From Limnanthes douglasii subsp. nivea (taxonomy: Eukaryota > Streptophyta > Magnoliopsida > Brassicales > Limnanthaceae): DNA of 64,000 nt. A program made the translations under genes and the position numbers. Shown here piece after piece: positions 41,615-53,410 of this stretch. Position 1 is the stretch's first letter; every line of letters begins with the position of its first letter. The stretch spans positions 317,962,250-318,026,249 of the forward strand of contig JAUPFV010000001.1 of the NCBI GenBank assembly GCA_036936605.1, written 5' to 3'. The notes under the pieces were generated by a model. It worked only from the letters and a program-made list of their open reading frames with translations. It made no database searches and was not told the DNA's origin.

Positions 41615-42870
41615 GAATTTCTAAATTAATATGAGGAAAGTTTGATTTAATGAATCTAATAGAAATATACCTAATTATTATAGGAGATTAAATATAATTG
41701 CATATTATTATATGTAATTATTACATGTTATCGAACTGATTAATTTTTTTTTATCTCAATATAATTTCCAAATTAATACGAGGAAAGTTTAATTGAAATG
41801 AATCTAATAGAATGATATGAAATTATTATTGGAGGCCAAATATAATATATTATGAGACATAATATAATTGCATATCGTTATAGTCGACTAAATAAAATAA
41901 AATGTAATTATTATAAGAAACTGAAATATAATATGAGGAAAGTTTGATAAAAATAAATCAAATAGAATTATATATAATTATTACAGTAGACTAAATATAA
42001 TAAGAAAAGTACTAGTAAATACCCTCTCAACTATTTAATTACCCACTAGTACCCATTTTTTTATAGTGTCACTTGGTACCTCGAATTGAAATTTGGACAA
42101 AAATACCCCCGACCATATATATCCGTTGGTACCTTCACAAGTACTAGCCTGAAAGTTGTTTGAAAAACTAACCTCTGAGAGTTGTTTACAACTCTCTCGA
42201 TTTCCTGAGAGTTGTTATTGGTGAAATTTTATTTTAAAAAAAACAAAAAATATCATCAATGGATCTTGTTTTGTTCATTTAAAAAAAATAAAAGCGATGG
42301 TACTTTCATTTATTTTTTTTAGCTCCGGTTTGAAAGATATGGATCTTTTAAAAATAAAATAAAAAGAAAAAGTAAAAAAGAGAAATTTTGGTTACGTGGT
42401 TGTTGATGAAGGGTGAGGGTAGTTAGGATATTAAAATAATGTTAGGTATTATGTGGTAATTAGGTAGTTGAGATGGATATTAAGAGATAATAGATCAAAC
42501 CTTAGATACTAGATGACAATAAAATAGTTGAGTGGGTACCTTAGGTGTAATTTCTCAAATATAATTGTATATTATTATATGTAATCATTCGATGCTATGC
42601 AACTGAATAATTTTTTATCTAAATATAGTTTTCAAATTAATAAGAGAAAAGTTTAATTAGAATGAAGATAATAGAATAATATGCAATCATTATAGGAGAT
42701 CAAATATAATATATTATAAGACATTATATAATTGCACATTATTATAGTTCACTGAATAAAATAAAATGTAACTATTATAAGAAACTGAATTTATTACACA
42801 ATTTTATTTAATTATTATATAAAAAACTCTTATATATATATTCCTTTAGTTACTGCAAAGACAACTCAAT
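41615..42870. repeat. AT-rich tandem repeat, unit about 150-160 bp, interrupted by MULE-3
   Basis: Phrases of the form TTCAAATTAATANGAGGAAAGTTTG recur near 41618, 41765, 41930 and 42632. AGGAGATTAAATATAAT- and GCATATTATTATATGTAAT-type words lie between. Subtracting MULE-3 restores the spacing. No coding content. Confidence 0.7.
42002..42556. mobile_element. MULE-3: 555-bp MITE-sized Mutator-like element
   Basis: Perfect 9-bp target duplication AAATATAAT at 41993-42001 and 42557-42565. Inverted ends: left AAGAAAAGTACTAGTAAATA with CCCTCTCAACTATTTAATTA; right (minus) GAGAAATTACACCTAAGGTA with CCCACTCAACTATTTTATTG. The ends are clearly related to those of MULE-1. No coding capacity; a short GAGAGTTGTT/AACAACTCTC inverted pair lies at about 42177-42221. 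Confidence 0.88.
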
Positions 42871-44619
42871 ATATCACTTTAAAAATTCTTGTATAATTGT
42901 CATCTTAGCAAATCCATTTTTTTAGATACAATCATCATAGCACATCTATATTCCTCTAGATAGTTTAATAACCATGCAGGTTCAGTACACCACAATCTTC
43001 TGATCTTGGCTACGCCATACCGAAGTAATCTATATTTGATTCTTATTTTTTTTAGAAATTGATTCCATAAATTGTTTATGAAATTGATTTTCATGATTTA
43101 TTTTCCTGGAAATCAATTTCATGAAACTTTAGGAAACTTTGTTTGCTTTTTTTTTCCTTTTTTTTTCTTGAAATCGATTCTAAATATCGTGCGAAGGTTC
43201 ATAAAATTGATCTTCATAAATCCTTTTTTTTTAGAAAAAATAACTCATTATTTCGAATGGGCATCTCAGAATTATGTGTTATTTAAAAGACGCGTGTAAT
43301 TTGAAAGACAACCACTCGGAATGAGTTGTTTTTTGTAAACACAACTAAATCTGAGTGTATCTCAGAATTAATCTGCAAAATTATGATTTTTTACTTCGGT
43401 TTTTTAAACGGATTTTGATGTTAGATGAATGTATAACTATATATACGATTATATTACATTGTTGGTTATTTTGGTGATCTTCTCCGATGTTGAATTTTTT
43501 ATTTTGGTGTTTTCTTCTTCCGTTAGGTTATGAGTAATTTTTTTTAAATTGAGTTTTTTGGATTTTTATAGTTTAAATTTTAGAAGTTAAAGGAGATATG
43601 TTGGGTGTAAACTGATTTAATGATATGTTTGTTGGAATAAGAGTTATAGTGCATAGTGGCATCAAAAATAATTTAGAAAGTAAATAAAGGGGAAGAAGGT
43701 GAAAACAAATGTTGAATGTTGTTTTTAAAATTTAAGATAGAGAAGTAATAAAACTTATGGAGGAAATAGTTATACCCTATATAATATCTTATATAAGCAT
43801 GGTAAACACCAACATTATTCAACATGATAGCTAATAAAACTTATGGAGGAAATAATTAAGCTTTTATATTGTTGTGCTTACTAGTATGGAATGATGGCTG
43901 ATAAATCAAGTTTGTTTTTAATAATACAATAGAGCTGTATACGCATTATTTGGGGTTTTTACAAGGATGTGCTTGCATTTACTCATGTTTTTACCGTACC
44001 AAAATGAAAAAGCATATAACTTGGAAGGAAATGATTATACTAATTGTCTCTCTCATTTCTGCTGCGAGCTTTGCGCCTTGACACAACAATATCGTGAGCT
44101 CAAATTTTTTAGAATTGATATATTCATAGGTATACATCATTGTGTTTATTATCAGTTTCTAACCCGATGAATAAAAATTCATGATAAATATACACATTTA
44201 GTCTCGAATTTGAGTATTTGTAAATATGAATGTGAAGGTTGGCATGAAAATCAAGAGAGTAAACAGAATCCTAGAGTGGCAATAGGCTATGTAGCACTGA
44301 GGGTTGAAAGTGTCATGAAAAAAATTGTTTACAATTATTATAGTATATTAACAAAGTAATGGTCAATTAATATGTTTTGTTATATATAAATATTATGTAT
44401 AGAGTTGTTTGGTTGTTGTGGTCCTCAGTGTTGTCATTCTTATTAAATTACTCTAGAAAAACTTTTGGGGATGTTTGTTGAATAAATTCTAATTCGGTAA
44501 TCAATTTGTCTCTTTTATATAATTTATATCAGATTAAAATAGTTATAATGTTACCTCTCATAGATTTGTATGATATAAGAGATGGTTCAAGAGTTGAGGT
44601 TTAAACCCGTGATAAATAA
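42871..44619. other. AT-rich DNA, no gene seen
   Basis: Holds two copies of TAATAAAACTTATGGAGGAA (43746 and 43832) that pair with the inverted copy at 34538. Otherwise T-rich runs and short spurious frames. Confidence 0.6.
43746..43770 (-). repeat. Inverted-repeat partner of 34538-34562
   Basis: 24 of 25 bases match in inverted orientation; a further direct copy lies at 43832-43856. Confidence 0.5.
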
Positions 44620-45600
44620 ATATATTGGATTTCTAAATGGAGGAAATGTGTAATATTTCTAGTTTTATTATGTTTGAAATTTGGCCATTTTTGTTTTATT
44701 TTGTTCTTACTCTTTTTATGATTAACATTATTACGTCAATAATAAAATTACTACTTTTATTATAAGAGTAACATTTTTATTATTGTTATTTCGGATAGGA
44801 GTAACATGATTTATTTATATACCTTTAAATGAATAGCATGGTTTATGTTTGTTAATCTAAAAAACTAAAATGAATTATTTTGTGAAAAAAATAAATAACA
44901 TGATTGACTCATGTTAATCGAAATATTTAGATAAAATAGTTTTATTATTATTATTCCTAATAGAGTAACAGTCTTATTACCGATTTTTCTAATAAGAGTA
45001 GCATGATTAATTTTTGTATTTTGAAAGAATAAAAATATTTATTTTTATGAATATAAACAAGTGAAAGAAATTATTTTATAAAATAATAACATGATTGATT
45101 TTTGTTAAACGAAGTACCTGGAAATAACAGTCTTATTACTATTATTCCTAATAGAGTAACAATCTTAAAATACCGATACTTCTAATAATTTATGTTAGTT
45201 TTCTACATGGAGGAAATATGTTATAGTTCTATTTTTATCCGGTTTAAATTTTAGCCATGTTTTGTTGTCTTTTGTTCTTATTCTTATTAAAAATAACATT
45301 ATAATGTTAGGAATAACATTACTACTCTTATTATAAAACTAACAATTTTATTATTGTTATTCCAAATAGTAGTAACATGATTAATTTTTGTATATTTAGA
45401 TGAATAAAATAGTTTATATTTTTTAATGTAAAAACTTGAAAGGAATTCTTTTATGAAAAATGAATAACATGATTGATTCCCGTTAATCAAAATATATAGG
45501 ATTAATAATCTTATTGCTGTTATTCCTAATAGACTAACAATCTTATTCCTATTATTCTTTATAAAGTAATAGTCTTATTATCTATATTCCTAATACGAAA
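44620..45600. repeat. AT-rich tandem repeat, higher-order period about 570 bp
   Basis: TGGAGGAAATGTGTAATATT at 44637 recurs as TGGAGGAAATATGTTATAGT at 45207, each followed in order by TTGGCC/TTAGCC ATTTTTGTT, ATTACTACT(T/C)TTATTATAA, AACATGATT and a TAACAGTCTTATTAC... block. Within each copy TAACATGATTGA and TTATTCCTAATAGA(G/C)TAACA recur at about 260 bp. Another piece of the same family lies at 49011-49150. Confidence 0.75.
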
Positions 45601-46203
45601 ACGTAGTTGTACTGGTGATAGTAGTCGTGATGGTGGTTGTGGTGGTGGTGGTTGTGCTAATGGTGATGGTCGTCATGGTGGTGATGGTCGTGGGAGTTAT
45701 AGATGTGGTGATAGTGATAGTCGTGGTGGTGGTGATGGTGGTCAGAGTCGTAATGATCGTGGCGGTGATGGCGATGACGTAGGTTGTGGTGGTGGTGGCC
45801 ATAGTCATGATGGTAGTGGTGATCATGGTGGTGGTGATGATCATGATGGTGGTCGGGTGCTGATGGCGGTGATGGTGATCATCGGGGCAATCGTGATGAT
45901 GGAGGTGATGATGGTGATGGTGGTGGTTTTGGTTGTGGTTGTGGTTGTGGTGAGGGTGAGGGTGGTAGTGTTCGTGGTGATCGTAGTGATCATGGTGCTT
46001 GTGATGGTTGTGGTAGTAGGGATGGTGGTGGTCATCGTCGTCGTTGTGATCATGATGATTGTGGTGGTCTTCATCGTTGTGTTCGTGGTGGTCGTGATGG
46101 TGATCATTTTGGTGGTCGTGATGGTGGTCATGGTCGTGGTCGTGAGGGTGATGATGGTGGTGGTCATGGTAGTGGTAGTGGTGGTAATTGTAGTTGTGGT
46201 GGT
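45601..46203. repeat. GTG/CAC-rich degenerate minisatellite (left array)
   Basis: Almost entirely GGTGGT, GGTGAT, GGTCGT and GATGGT words with strong strand asymmetry (G and T on plus). Long open frames on both strands (Val-rich plus; His/Asp- or Thr-rich minus, up to about 220 codons) result from composition. It ends where the LTR of element C begins. Confidence 0.85.
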
Positions 46204-46559
46204 TGGTGTGGGTTATTGCTGAATGAGGGAAATTTTGTATAGTGTTTTGAGAATTCAATATTTAAAGTGAAATATAAATAGTTAACTAAGGTGTGTGCTA
46301 GTATTAAATTTTGATCACCCTCGTTAATGAAGGTAATTGGGGTATTTATACTTAATTAATGATACATGGGTCTTTCGGGTCGGATTATGGGCTTAGGTTA
46401 AGTTTAAGAACCCATTAGCCCAAGATATAATTTGACCAGCACCTAGCTGAGTCATGTTCCATTAATTTTATCCTATTCGGTTGCTCATGGTACTGGTTAA
46501 GTCCGAACTGTCCTTCGGATATGTGTAAGTAGTAGTGTCAAAATTATCCGACCTTATCA
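46204..46559 (-). repeat. 3' LTR of gypsy C
   Basis: 356 bp aligned to the LTRs of A and D, sharing TTAATGAAGGTAATTGGGGT-like leader, GGGTATTTATACTTAATTAA and CCCATTAGCCCAAG. The tract GTAGCCCCTTCAGG follows (minus CCTGAAGGGGCTAC). Confidence 0.85.
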
Positions 46560-46936
46560 GTAGCCCCTTCAGGTCTTGCAAAGAATCTTTGGAAGAGCTA
46601 ACTCGAAAAAATAAAACTCAATGTATATTCAAAGTGATCCTCTGATCTGTCTTTTGTATCCGAACTGAAGAAATTAACCTTACTGTTAAGAAGTTCAAGA
46701 GTCATTCCGATCGGATTTCAAAGAGACTAACTTTACCGTTAAGAATTCCAAAATCCATTTTTTGACGTGGGACACATGTCAAGTTGTGGTTCGACCTCTC
46801 AACCGTTTTCTCTCCTAGATTCTTGTACCTACTTGGCTAAAACGTTACTTAGGATGTAAGCCCCATACTTCATATCCCCTAATAATCACTTTGATCGGTT
46901 TTTCTTCTCCTTGGTAAACTCCCACATTTTCATTGT

Positions 46937-46944
46937 TATATAAA
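46937..46944 (+). promoter_or_regulatory. TATA box of the gypsy C antisense gene
   Basis: TATATAAA 94 bp before the ATG at 47038; same arrangement in A, D and E. Confidence 0.6.
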
Positions 46945-47037
46945 TCGATTTTACTGTTCTATTGTTTCTAAGAACACAAACATTTCTGGACAGAGAAAAC
47001 TTAGTAATCTTCTTAAAGAATGTGTCTCGGTATATTT

Positions 47038-48640
47038 ATGTTCACAACCAAAATCGCATTGGTAAAATGAGGTTGGCTGAATTTATCTGATTTGGAGAAA
47101 GCAAGAAAAGTTGCAAGAGACGCATAAATTGCAGCTGGTCTCCCTATCTCTCCAGGCGAAGAAATCGATCGACAAAAAACAAACACAGACCAAGGTTCAT
47201 CATTATCGAAGACATCAAAGGTCAGAAAATTACCTTTTGTCGCAACCCTATATCCTCTTCAGTCAGTGTCTTCTGTTCAAGAGTCCCAAAATCTCTTACC
47301 TAAAGAAAATGCAGTTTCTAGTGTTAGGAAACCTTCGTTTTTCCTAGCAATGGTTTCAGATGCTGAGAAGTCTACTGAGAAAAACACCTATCACCGGATA
47401 ACGCGTCAATCCAAAGCTAAAACTGCTCCTAGTTCTTTGAAACCTGATAGTTCGGAGACGATAAAGCCATTGGCAGAAACTAAGCCATCCGAACAGCAGT
47501 CACGTGTAATGGAAGAAACCATAGATGATAGTATAGAAAATAATCCTTTTGAGATGTCCGAACAGACAGAGGAAACTACACCAGATCGGAAAGGCAAAGT
47601 TAAAGTGGGCCTGTCTAACATTGAGTCCCTTCTGAAGTGTCTGGAAGGGAAAGTGGAACCAAACTTTCAGAAATTCAGCGTGAAGTACTTGATAGCCCTC
47701 CTAAACATTGCTTATGTGTACACCCATACTGATGAGTTGGTTCGTATCCGAGCAAAGTGGGGCTTCTTCGATTCTGTTAAGGTGAGAATCCCAGTCACTC
47801 CGAAGACTCTTATGGACTCCAAGTCTCATGAGCTAGTAGTATACATCGAAGTGCTGAATTAGGGACTCCGGTTCCCTTTGGATCCAGAGCTAGTCGGGTA
47901 GTTTCACCTGATAAAATTATGTCGGAGCCAGCTGAGTCCGAACGCATGGTACATTTTGCTGGCTGGCATAATGGAATCAAGGTTTTTAAAAATCCCACTA
48001 CCAATGGAGCAATTTGCTGATGTGGCGAGTCTATGCAAGAACCACCACATCCTCTTTTACCATTACAATATGGGAAACGATTATAAGGTGATAAATGACT
48101 TGCTGGAGTCTGAAAAATCATGGAGGACACAATTCTTGTTTATCAGTTGAGCATGGGAGAATGAGAAAAAGATAAAAGATGACATTAATCTAAGTCAACT
48201 CACCAGTCGTTGGAAGAGTATAGGTAACTTTATTTATGTTTCCTTTAATTTTTAAATAATGTGTTGTCATTCCGAACTGACTTGTGTTTCATTTTAGTTT
48301 TTTTCAAATAAGTTATCAGAGCATTTAGAGGCTAGAAAAAACACTTGTGCTAAGCTAAATACATGGACATCAGAGAAATGGAAAAACAGTTTCCATAATT
48401 GCTTCACTTCATGGAACTCTGTAAGGTCTCACCTGTGGAACACTTTATGAAATAAAAACCTCACTTGGGAACAACTGACCACTCCTCCTCCTGCGGATGT
48501 CATCCTGAAGAGAACTGAGGCTAAGGATGCCAAAATGTATTTGCCTTCTAGGGTCAAAGCCCCCATCCACCTGGACAAGATGAAGAACAACAAAATAGAA
48601 GAAAACCACAGCAGACCCATCTCAGCAAGCCACTTTGAAC
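47038..48640 (+). pseudogene. Antisense extra gene of gypsy C (broken, truncated)
   Basis: Begins MFTTKIALVK then a TGA, then WLNLSDLEKARKVARDA. The middle reads YHRITRQSKAKTAPSSLK, acidic EETIDDSIENNPFEMSEQTE and GLSNIESLLKCLEGKVEPNF. The PF04195-type core follows: KYLIALLNIAYVYTHTDELV, LCRSQLSPN-like and MEQFADVASLCKNHHILFYH. A putative intron (about 48223-48299, GTAACT...TTTTAG) precedes a segment ending APIHLDKMKNN. At about 48640 the protein-coding sequence passes directly into the GTG array. Homologous to the antisense genes of A, D and E. Several stops. Confidence 0.75.
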
Positions 48641-48643
48641 GTG

Positions 48644-49010
48644 AGATGGTGGTGGTGAACGTGGTGGTCGTGGTCGTGATGATTGTGATGGTCGTAGTAA
48701 TGATGGTGGTGATGGTGATGGTGATGGTGGTGATTGTGATGATGATGATGGTGATCGTGGTGGTGTTGGTGGTGGTGATCGTGGTGATGGTGGTGGTGGT
48801 GGTGGTGGTCTTCGTCGTCTTCGTCATCATCTTAATGGTGGTGGTTTTGGTTACGGTGGTAATAGTAATGATGATGGTGGTTATGATCGTTATGTTGGTG
48901 TTCGTAGTGGTCATGATAGTCGTGATGGTGGTGGTCATGGTGGTTGCGATGGTCGTGGTGGTGGTGCTGGTGGTGGTAGTGATAGTAGTGATGGTGATCA
49001 TGGTGATCGT
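48644..49010. repeat. GTG/CAC-rich array (middle)
   Basis: Same composition as the left array, beginning GATGGTGGTGGTGAACGTGG directly at the broken end of element C. No gene. Confidence 0.85.
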
Positions 49011-49150
49011 TAATCGAAATACCTAGAAATAAAAAAATGAATAACATGATTGATATTTGTTAATCAAACTACCTAGGAATACCAGTCTTATTTATGTTAT
49101 TCATAGTAAAATAACAGTCTTATGACTGATATTCCCAATAGGAGTAATAT
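49011..49150. repeat. AT-rich spacer between GTG arrays
   Basis: TTAATCGAAATACCTAGAAA, AATAACATGATTGATATTTG and TAACAGTCTTATGACTGATA match the tandem repeat family at 44620-45600. Confidence 0.7.
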
Positions 49151-49825
49151 CGTGGTGGTGGTGGTGTTTGTGGTGATGGTGATGGTGGTGATTATGGTAG
49201 TGGTGGTGGTCATGGTCGTGTTGATCGGCATGGTGGTGGTGGTGGTGGTTGTGATGGTCATGATGGTCGTGGTCGTGGTGACCATGGTGTTGGTAGTGGT
49301 CGTGGCCGTCGTCATCATGGTAATTGTGGTGGTGGTCATGGTCCCGTGGTACTTGTGGTTGTGATGAGGGTCGTGATGATGATGATGGTGATCCTGGTCC
49401 AATGGTGCTCGTGTTTGTCGTGATGGTCGTGGTCGTGATGATGATGGTGGTGTTCATGGTGGTGGTGGTGTTTGTGGTGATGGTGGTGGTCGTGGTGATC
49501 ATGGATGTGGTGGTGATGGTAGTGGTTTCGGTTGTAGTGGTAGGGGCCGCGATAGTGATGGTTGTGATAGTTGTGATGATTGTGGTTATAGTGGTGGTTG
49601 TGATGGTGGTCGGCGTCATCGTGGTCAATAGCCGTGACGGTTGTGGTCGTGGTGGTGGTGGTCGTGGTGATCATGGTGGTGGTGGTCGTGGTCGTGGTGG
49701 TAGTAATGGTGGCAATGGTTGTTGTGGTGGTGGTGGTGGTTGTTGTGATGGTGGCGGTGGTGGTCGTGATCATGGTGGGGTGGTGGTGGTGACCGTGATG
49801 GGGGTGGTTGTGGTGGTGAGTTAAA
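49151..49825. repeat. GTG/CAC-rich array (right)
   Basis: Degenerate GGTGGT-type words to about 49825. Minus-strand frames are His/Thr-rich. No gene. Confidence 0.85.
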
Positions 49826-50904
49826 GGTGATTGTGTTTTTAAAATTAATGAGACCATTACATGTGTTTTTTAATTGGATGAATTTTTCTGTAATTCTAAA
49901 AATCGTATACACCTATTGAAATTATAAAGCTTTGATGTATGTAACAAGATTTTTAAACTATTTGATGTATCCCTTAAGAACTCACCCTAAATATAGATAT
50001 AAATTCATATAATATAATATATGTATCAAATATTTAAAAAATGTTATTTAACTATTCAAACTATATTCGATTTTATTAGATATTTTATATTTGAAACATT
50101 TTTTTATTAACTATCATTTTACAATTTAAATTCTTAAATATTTAAAGATCATATTTTTATATTTAAATCCGTGTATTGTGTTTTATTGAGGTCTTTTTCG
50201 AACATAAAATTACAGTTTTATGTTTTCCGATAAAGTCTTTTTTTTCGAACACAAATTTACAATTTTTTATTTCCATCGATGATAGTATTGTTGATTCTCT
50301 TTAATCTCTTCTTCGTAAATTTCTAAATTAGGTTCAAATTTTCTTCTTCTTTCATAAATTTCTAAAGTTCGATACGTATCATGTTATTAAAACGGTTGGT
50401 TTTGATATGTGTGCTAATGATACTCATGTTTTGGTATCAAAAGATGTGTATATATGAATTCTGATTGTGTATTCAATGTTTGTTTTAGGTTATATAAAAA
50501 ATAAATTTGCGCTTCAAAACTTCATGTGCTTCATAACCTCGTATGCTTGGAAAGTTGTAATGTTTAATTTTTTTATATTTTGAGTATATTTTATATATCG
50601 ATCATATGCGCGTTTAGTGTATCAAAAGATACTAATGTGCTTCTTTTTATCATGAAAAATAGTTGCACGTAAATTTATAAATTTTGTTTATCTATTTTGT
50701 TTTGTGTTAACGCTATGCTATTTTAAATTTAAATATAGTAACAAAAACAAATATAAGACTTATATATTTTGGATTTACATTTAACCTTATGTCAATGATT
50801 CCATCATCAACAGGGGTATTGGTTTCTTAAATGTTTTCATTTCAACACTCTAAAAATATGTTTGTAGTTGTTTTGTTTTAACATTTGTTGTTGATAGCTC
50901 TGCG
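49826..50904. other. AT-rich DNA, no gene seen
   Basis: Could include decayed upstream exons of the MAP-kinase fragment, but I find no motif. Confidence 0.5.
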
Positions 50905-51183
50905 TAATTTTTCTTTATCAACTCCTTCGTGCTCTTAAATATATGCACTAATGTAAGTTTTCTTCTACCTTTTCGATTTATATGTTTTTGGTTGTCTTAT
51001 GTTATACTTCTATTTCACAATGTCTATTGTAGCTATGTTTTCTATAGAGACATAAATCCTAAGAACATTTTTGCAAACATTAACTACAAAATCAAGATTT
51101 ATGATTTTGATGTTGCTCGTGTTTCATTTGACAATGCCTATATGCCTATTTTTTTGGACTGTATCTCTCTCCATCAATCGTAA
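50905..51183 (+). pseudogene. MAP-kinase gene fragment (TDY-type, intron retained)
   Basis: A first piece (50910-50951) reads FLYQLLRALKYMH, the helix before the catalytic loop. It ends at a donor (TAAT|GTAAGTTTTC, about 50955), and an intron of about 90 bp leads to an acceptor (CTATTGTAG). The next piece reads FYRDINPKNIFANINYKIKI, YDFDVARVSFDNA and PIFLDCISLHQS. Plant MAP kinases have HRDLKPKNILAN, KICDFGLARV and IFWTDY here. The catalytic loop has lost the HRD His (now Tyr), and DFG is DFD. A retained intron means it came by DNA duplication, not by reverse transcription. It stops at 51181-51183 (TAA). It is a relic. Confidence 0.75.
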
Positions 51184-52654
51184 ATGTTGATTTGTTTAAA
51201 ATATTTGTATATAGATGTTTTTATCTACATTTAGTTCCAATGAATTATTTTTATTGCTAATATATTGATATAAGATAGTGTAGAAAGTTCATTCATATTT
51301 TAATTGCAATTTTGGTATGCAAGTTAATTCATATTTTGATTACAATTTTCTTTCAGCAAATATTTCCCTCTCCACATATTTTGTAGACTCAAAAAATCGC
51401 TACAGATTTACGTTTAATTGGATAAAATGATAAATTTTAAGAGATAGAAGAAAGATTATAAAAATATACAAAACTAAAGGTTTATAAATGTTGTAAAGTG
51501 GTATTAGATCAGCATATTTCTTTCCTTCCTTTTATCTATATCTGTAGAATCACTTATGCTTATGCAAGAGTGTTCATTTCTTAAAAGGTTAAGCAATATA
51601 TTTTGAAATATATGATTTTGAAAACGTTGTTTTATGAGTATTATTTATATTATGAGTTATTTAAATAACAATAATATCTTTTTAGGTTGTGTTGTTAGAT
51701 CACATAGTTTGAGAAAAAAAATACGCTCAAGTTATTCTCCATTATCAGCTTCAGCATTCCTCACAAATCATTGAATAACAGTGTTATATTTGGAACAATA
51801 GTATTATATTATAAATAAAAATATTAGTAGTATTAAATTATCATGACTAATTTTAAATGTTAATACTGTTATTATGATTAGTCAAGATTTTTATAAAATT
51901 TTAATACTACTAATATTATTGTTTCCGAATTGTTTTTTTATATGACAGTTTAATCGTATTACTACTATTATTTATGATATATACTATTATTTTTAATATA
52001 ATTGATTCTAGTTTTATTGTTTAATGAAAAACTCTTTCTAAAATAAATGAAAAACGTATGATCATACTTAAACTATATAAATGAAAACAATAGAATATAT
52101 TTTAATTCAAGTAATCAACGATCGATAATGTAATATTGTATTCATAACATGAACTCATCGTAACACAACTTGGGAATTGTTTGCACAAGGATATCAAATC
52201 TCACTAACATAATTACGATACTTTGTTTTCTCTTACACCATAATAATATATTTTAGTAAATTTTATTCTCGCTATTAAAACTCACTTTACATATAAGACA
52301 CGTGAAAAAAAACTCAATAATCGAACCGCAAAACTCTCCACCCACCTATATTTTACATGAGATCTACCTTTTGTAGTAATATTGATTGAAAATTATAGAG
52401 AGTCCTTGCAAAGTAGTTCAAATATTTTATAAAAATAGTACACTGTGACAAGCAAAAATGCCAAGATTGAAAATGGTCACCCAAAGATCATTCCAACAGC
52501 TGCAATTGCAATAACCACAACTTGTTTCTCAAGATGAAACGATCCATACGAGAGACTCATATCATATAGGGAGAATGAACTCGACAAAAATCCTACAAAA
52601 TTTAATCAAGTTGAAAAAATAATAAGAAAAAACTAAATAAATACCAATATGAAT
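51184..52654. other. AT-rich DNA, no gene seen
   Basis: At about 52400-52560 a minus frame reads KQVVVIAIAAVGMIFG and FSILAFLLVTVY, which could be a membrane-segment relic; too short to name. Confidence 0.5.
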
Positions 52655-52969
52655 TGGTGTGGATTATTTCTGATCAAAGGGTAGTTTGAGAAAAAGTTTT
52701 GGGAATTTAATGTTTAATGTAAAATGTAGAGAGATAAGTAAGATATGTGCTAGCAGTAAATTCTGATTATCCTCATTAATGAAAGTAGTTGGGGTATTTA
52801 TACTAATTTGGTGATCCATGGGCCTTCCAGGTCGGGTCATGGGCTTGGGTTAATTTTAAAAACCCATTAGCCCAAGAGATTAAAGGACTAGCAACTAGCT
52901 GAGTCATGTTTAACTAAGTTATACTGTTCGGTGGGGCATGGTCAGTGTCAAAGAAATCCGACCTCATCC
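52655..52969 (-). repeat. 3' LTR of gypsy D
   Basis: 315 bp, minus end CCACACCA, start near TGAGGTCGG, aligned to the LTR of C. The first dinucleotides have mutated at the right edge. The tract GTAGCCGCTTTAGG follows. Confidence 0.8.
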
Positions 52970-53311
52970 GTAGCCGCTTTAGGTCTTGCAAAAAATATTT
53001 GGAAGAGCTAATTCAAAAAAACAAAACTCAGTATGTGTTCAAAGTGATCGCCCAATCTGACGTTCGTATCCGAATTGATTCTTGATAGGATTTGAAGAGA
53101 TTAACTTTACATCTACGAATTCCAAAAGTCAGTTTTCTGAAGTGGGACACATGTCGAGATTTGGTTTGACCTCTCAGTTGTATTTTCTCCTATATTCTTG
53201 TACCTACTTGGCTAAAAAGTAACTTAGGGTGTAACCCCCATACTTCTTAGCCCCTGGTCATTACTTTGATCGATTTTCCTTCCCCTAAGTAAACTTCTAC
53301 ATCTTCATCTC

Positions 53312-53319
53312 TATATAAA
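53312..53319 (+). promoter_or_regulatory. TATA box of the gypsy D antisense gene
   Basis: TATATAAA 92 bp before the ATG at 53411. Confidence 0.6.
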
Positions 53320-53410
53320 TCGGCTTCACTATTTTATTGTATCTAAGAACACAAAAATTTATAGGGAGATAAAGCTTGATAAATTTATTGAATTGTGTCT
53401 GGGTAGATTT

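Larger units (their letters stand above)
46204..48643 (-). mobile_element. Gypsy element C, truncated 3' part
   Basis: 3' LTR 46204-46559 (minus start TGATAAGGTCGG, end CCACACCA) followed rightward by the polypurine tract and the plus-strand antisense gene, which stops abruptly at about 48640 in GTG-rich DNA. Pol and the 5' LTR are missing. Both ends of the remnant meet GTG/CAC arrays, so a deletion between the element and the array is likely. Confidence 0.85.

Noticed and set aside
42900..43300. Short frames of 64-75 codons on both strands
   Set aside because: AT-rich sequence without motif, start context or homology I can name.
45601..46258. 222-codon His/Asp-rich frame (minus) and Val-rich frames (plus) in the GTG arrays
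   Set aside because: Open frames occur in several phases on both strands because the DNA consists of stop-poor GTG/CAC triplets; no start context, splice structure or conserved domain.
49097..49912. Long Thr/His-rich minus frames and Gly/Val-rich plus frames
   Set aside because: Same compositional artefact as the other GTG arrays.
52440..52600. Membrane protein relic on the minus strand
   Set aside because: A 30-residue hydrophobic stretch in one frame only; too short to distinguish from chance.
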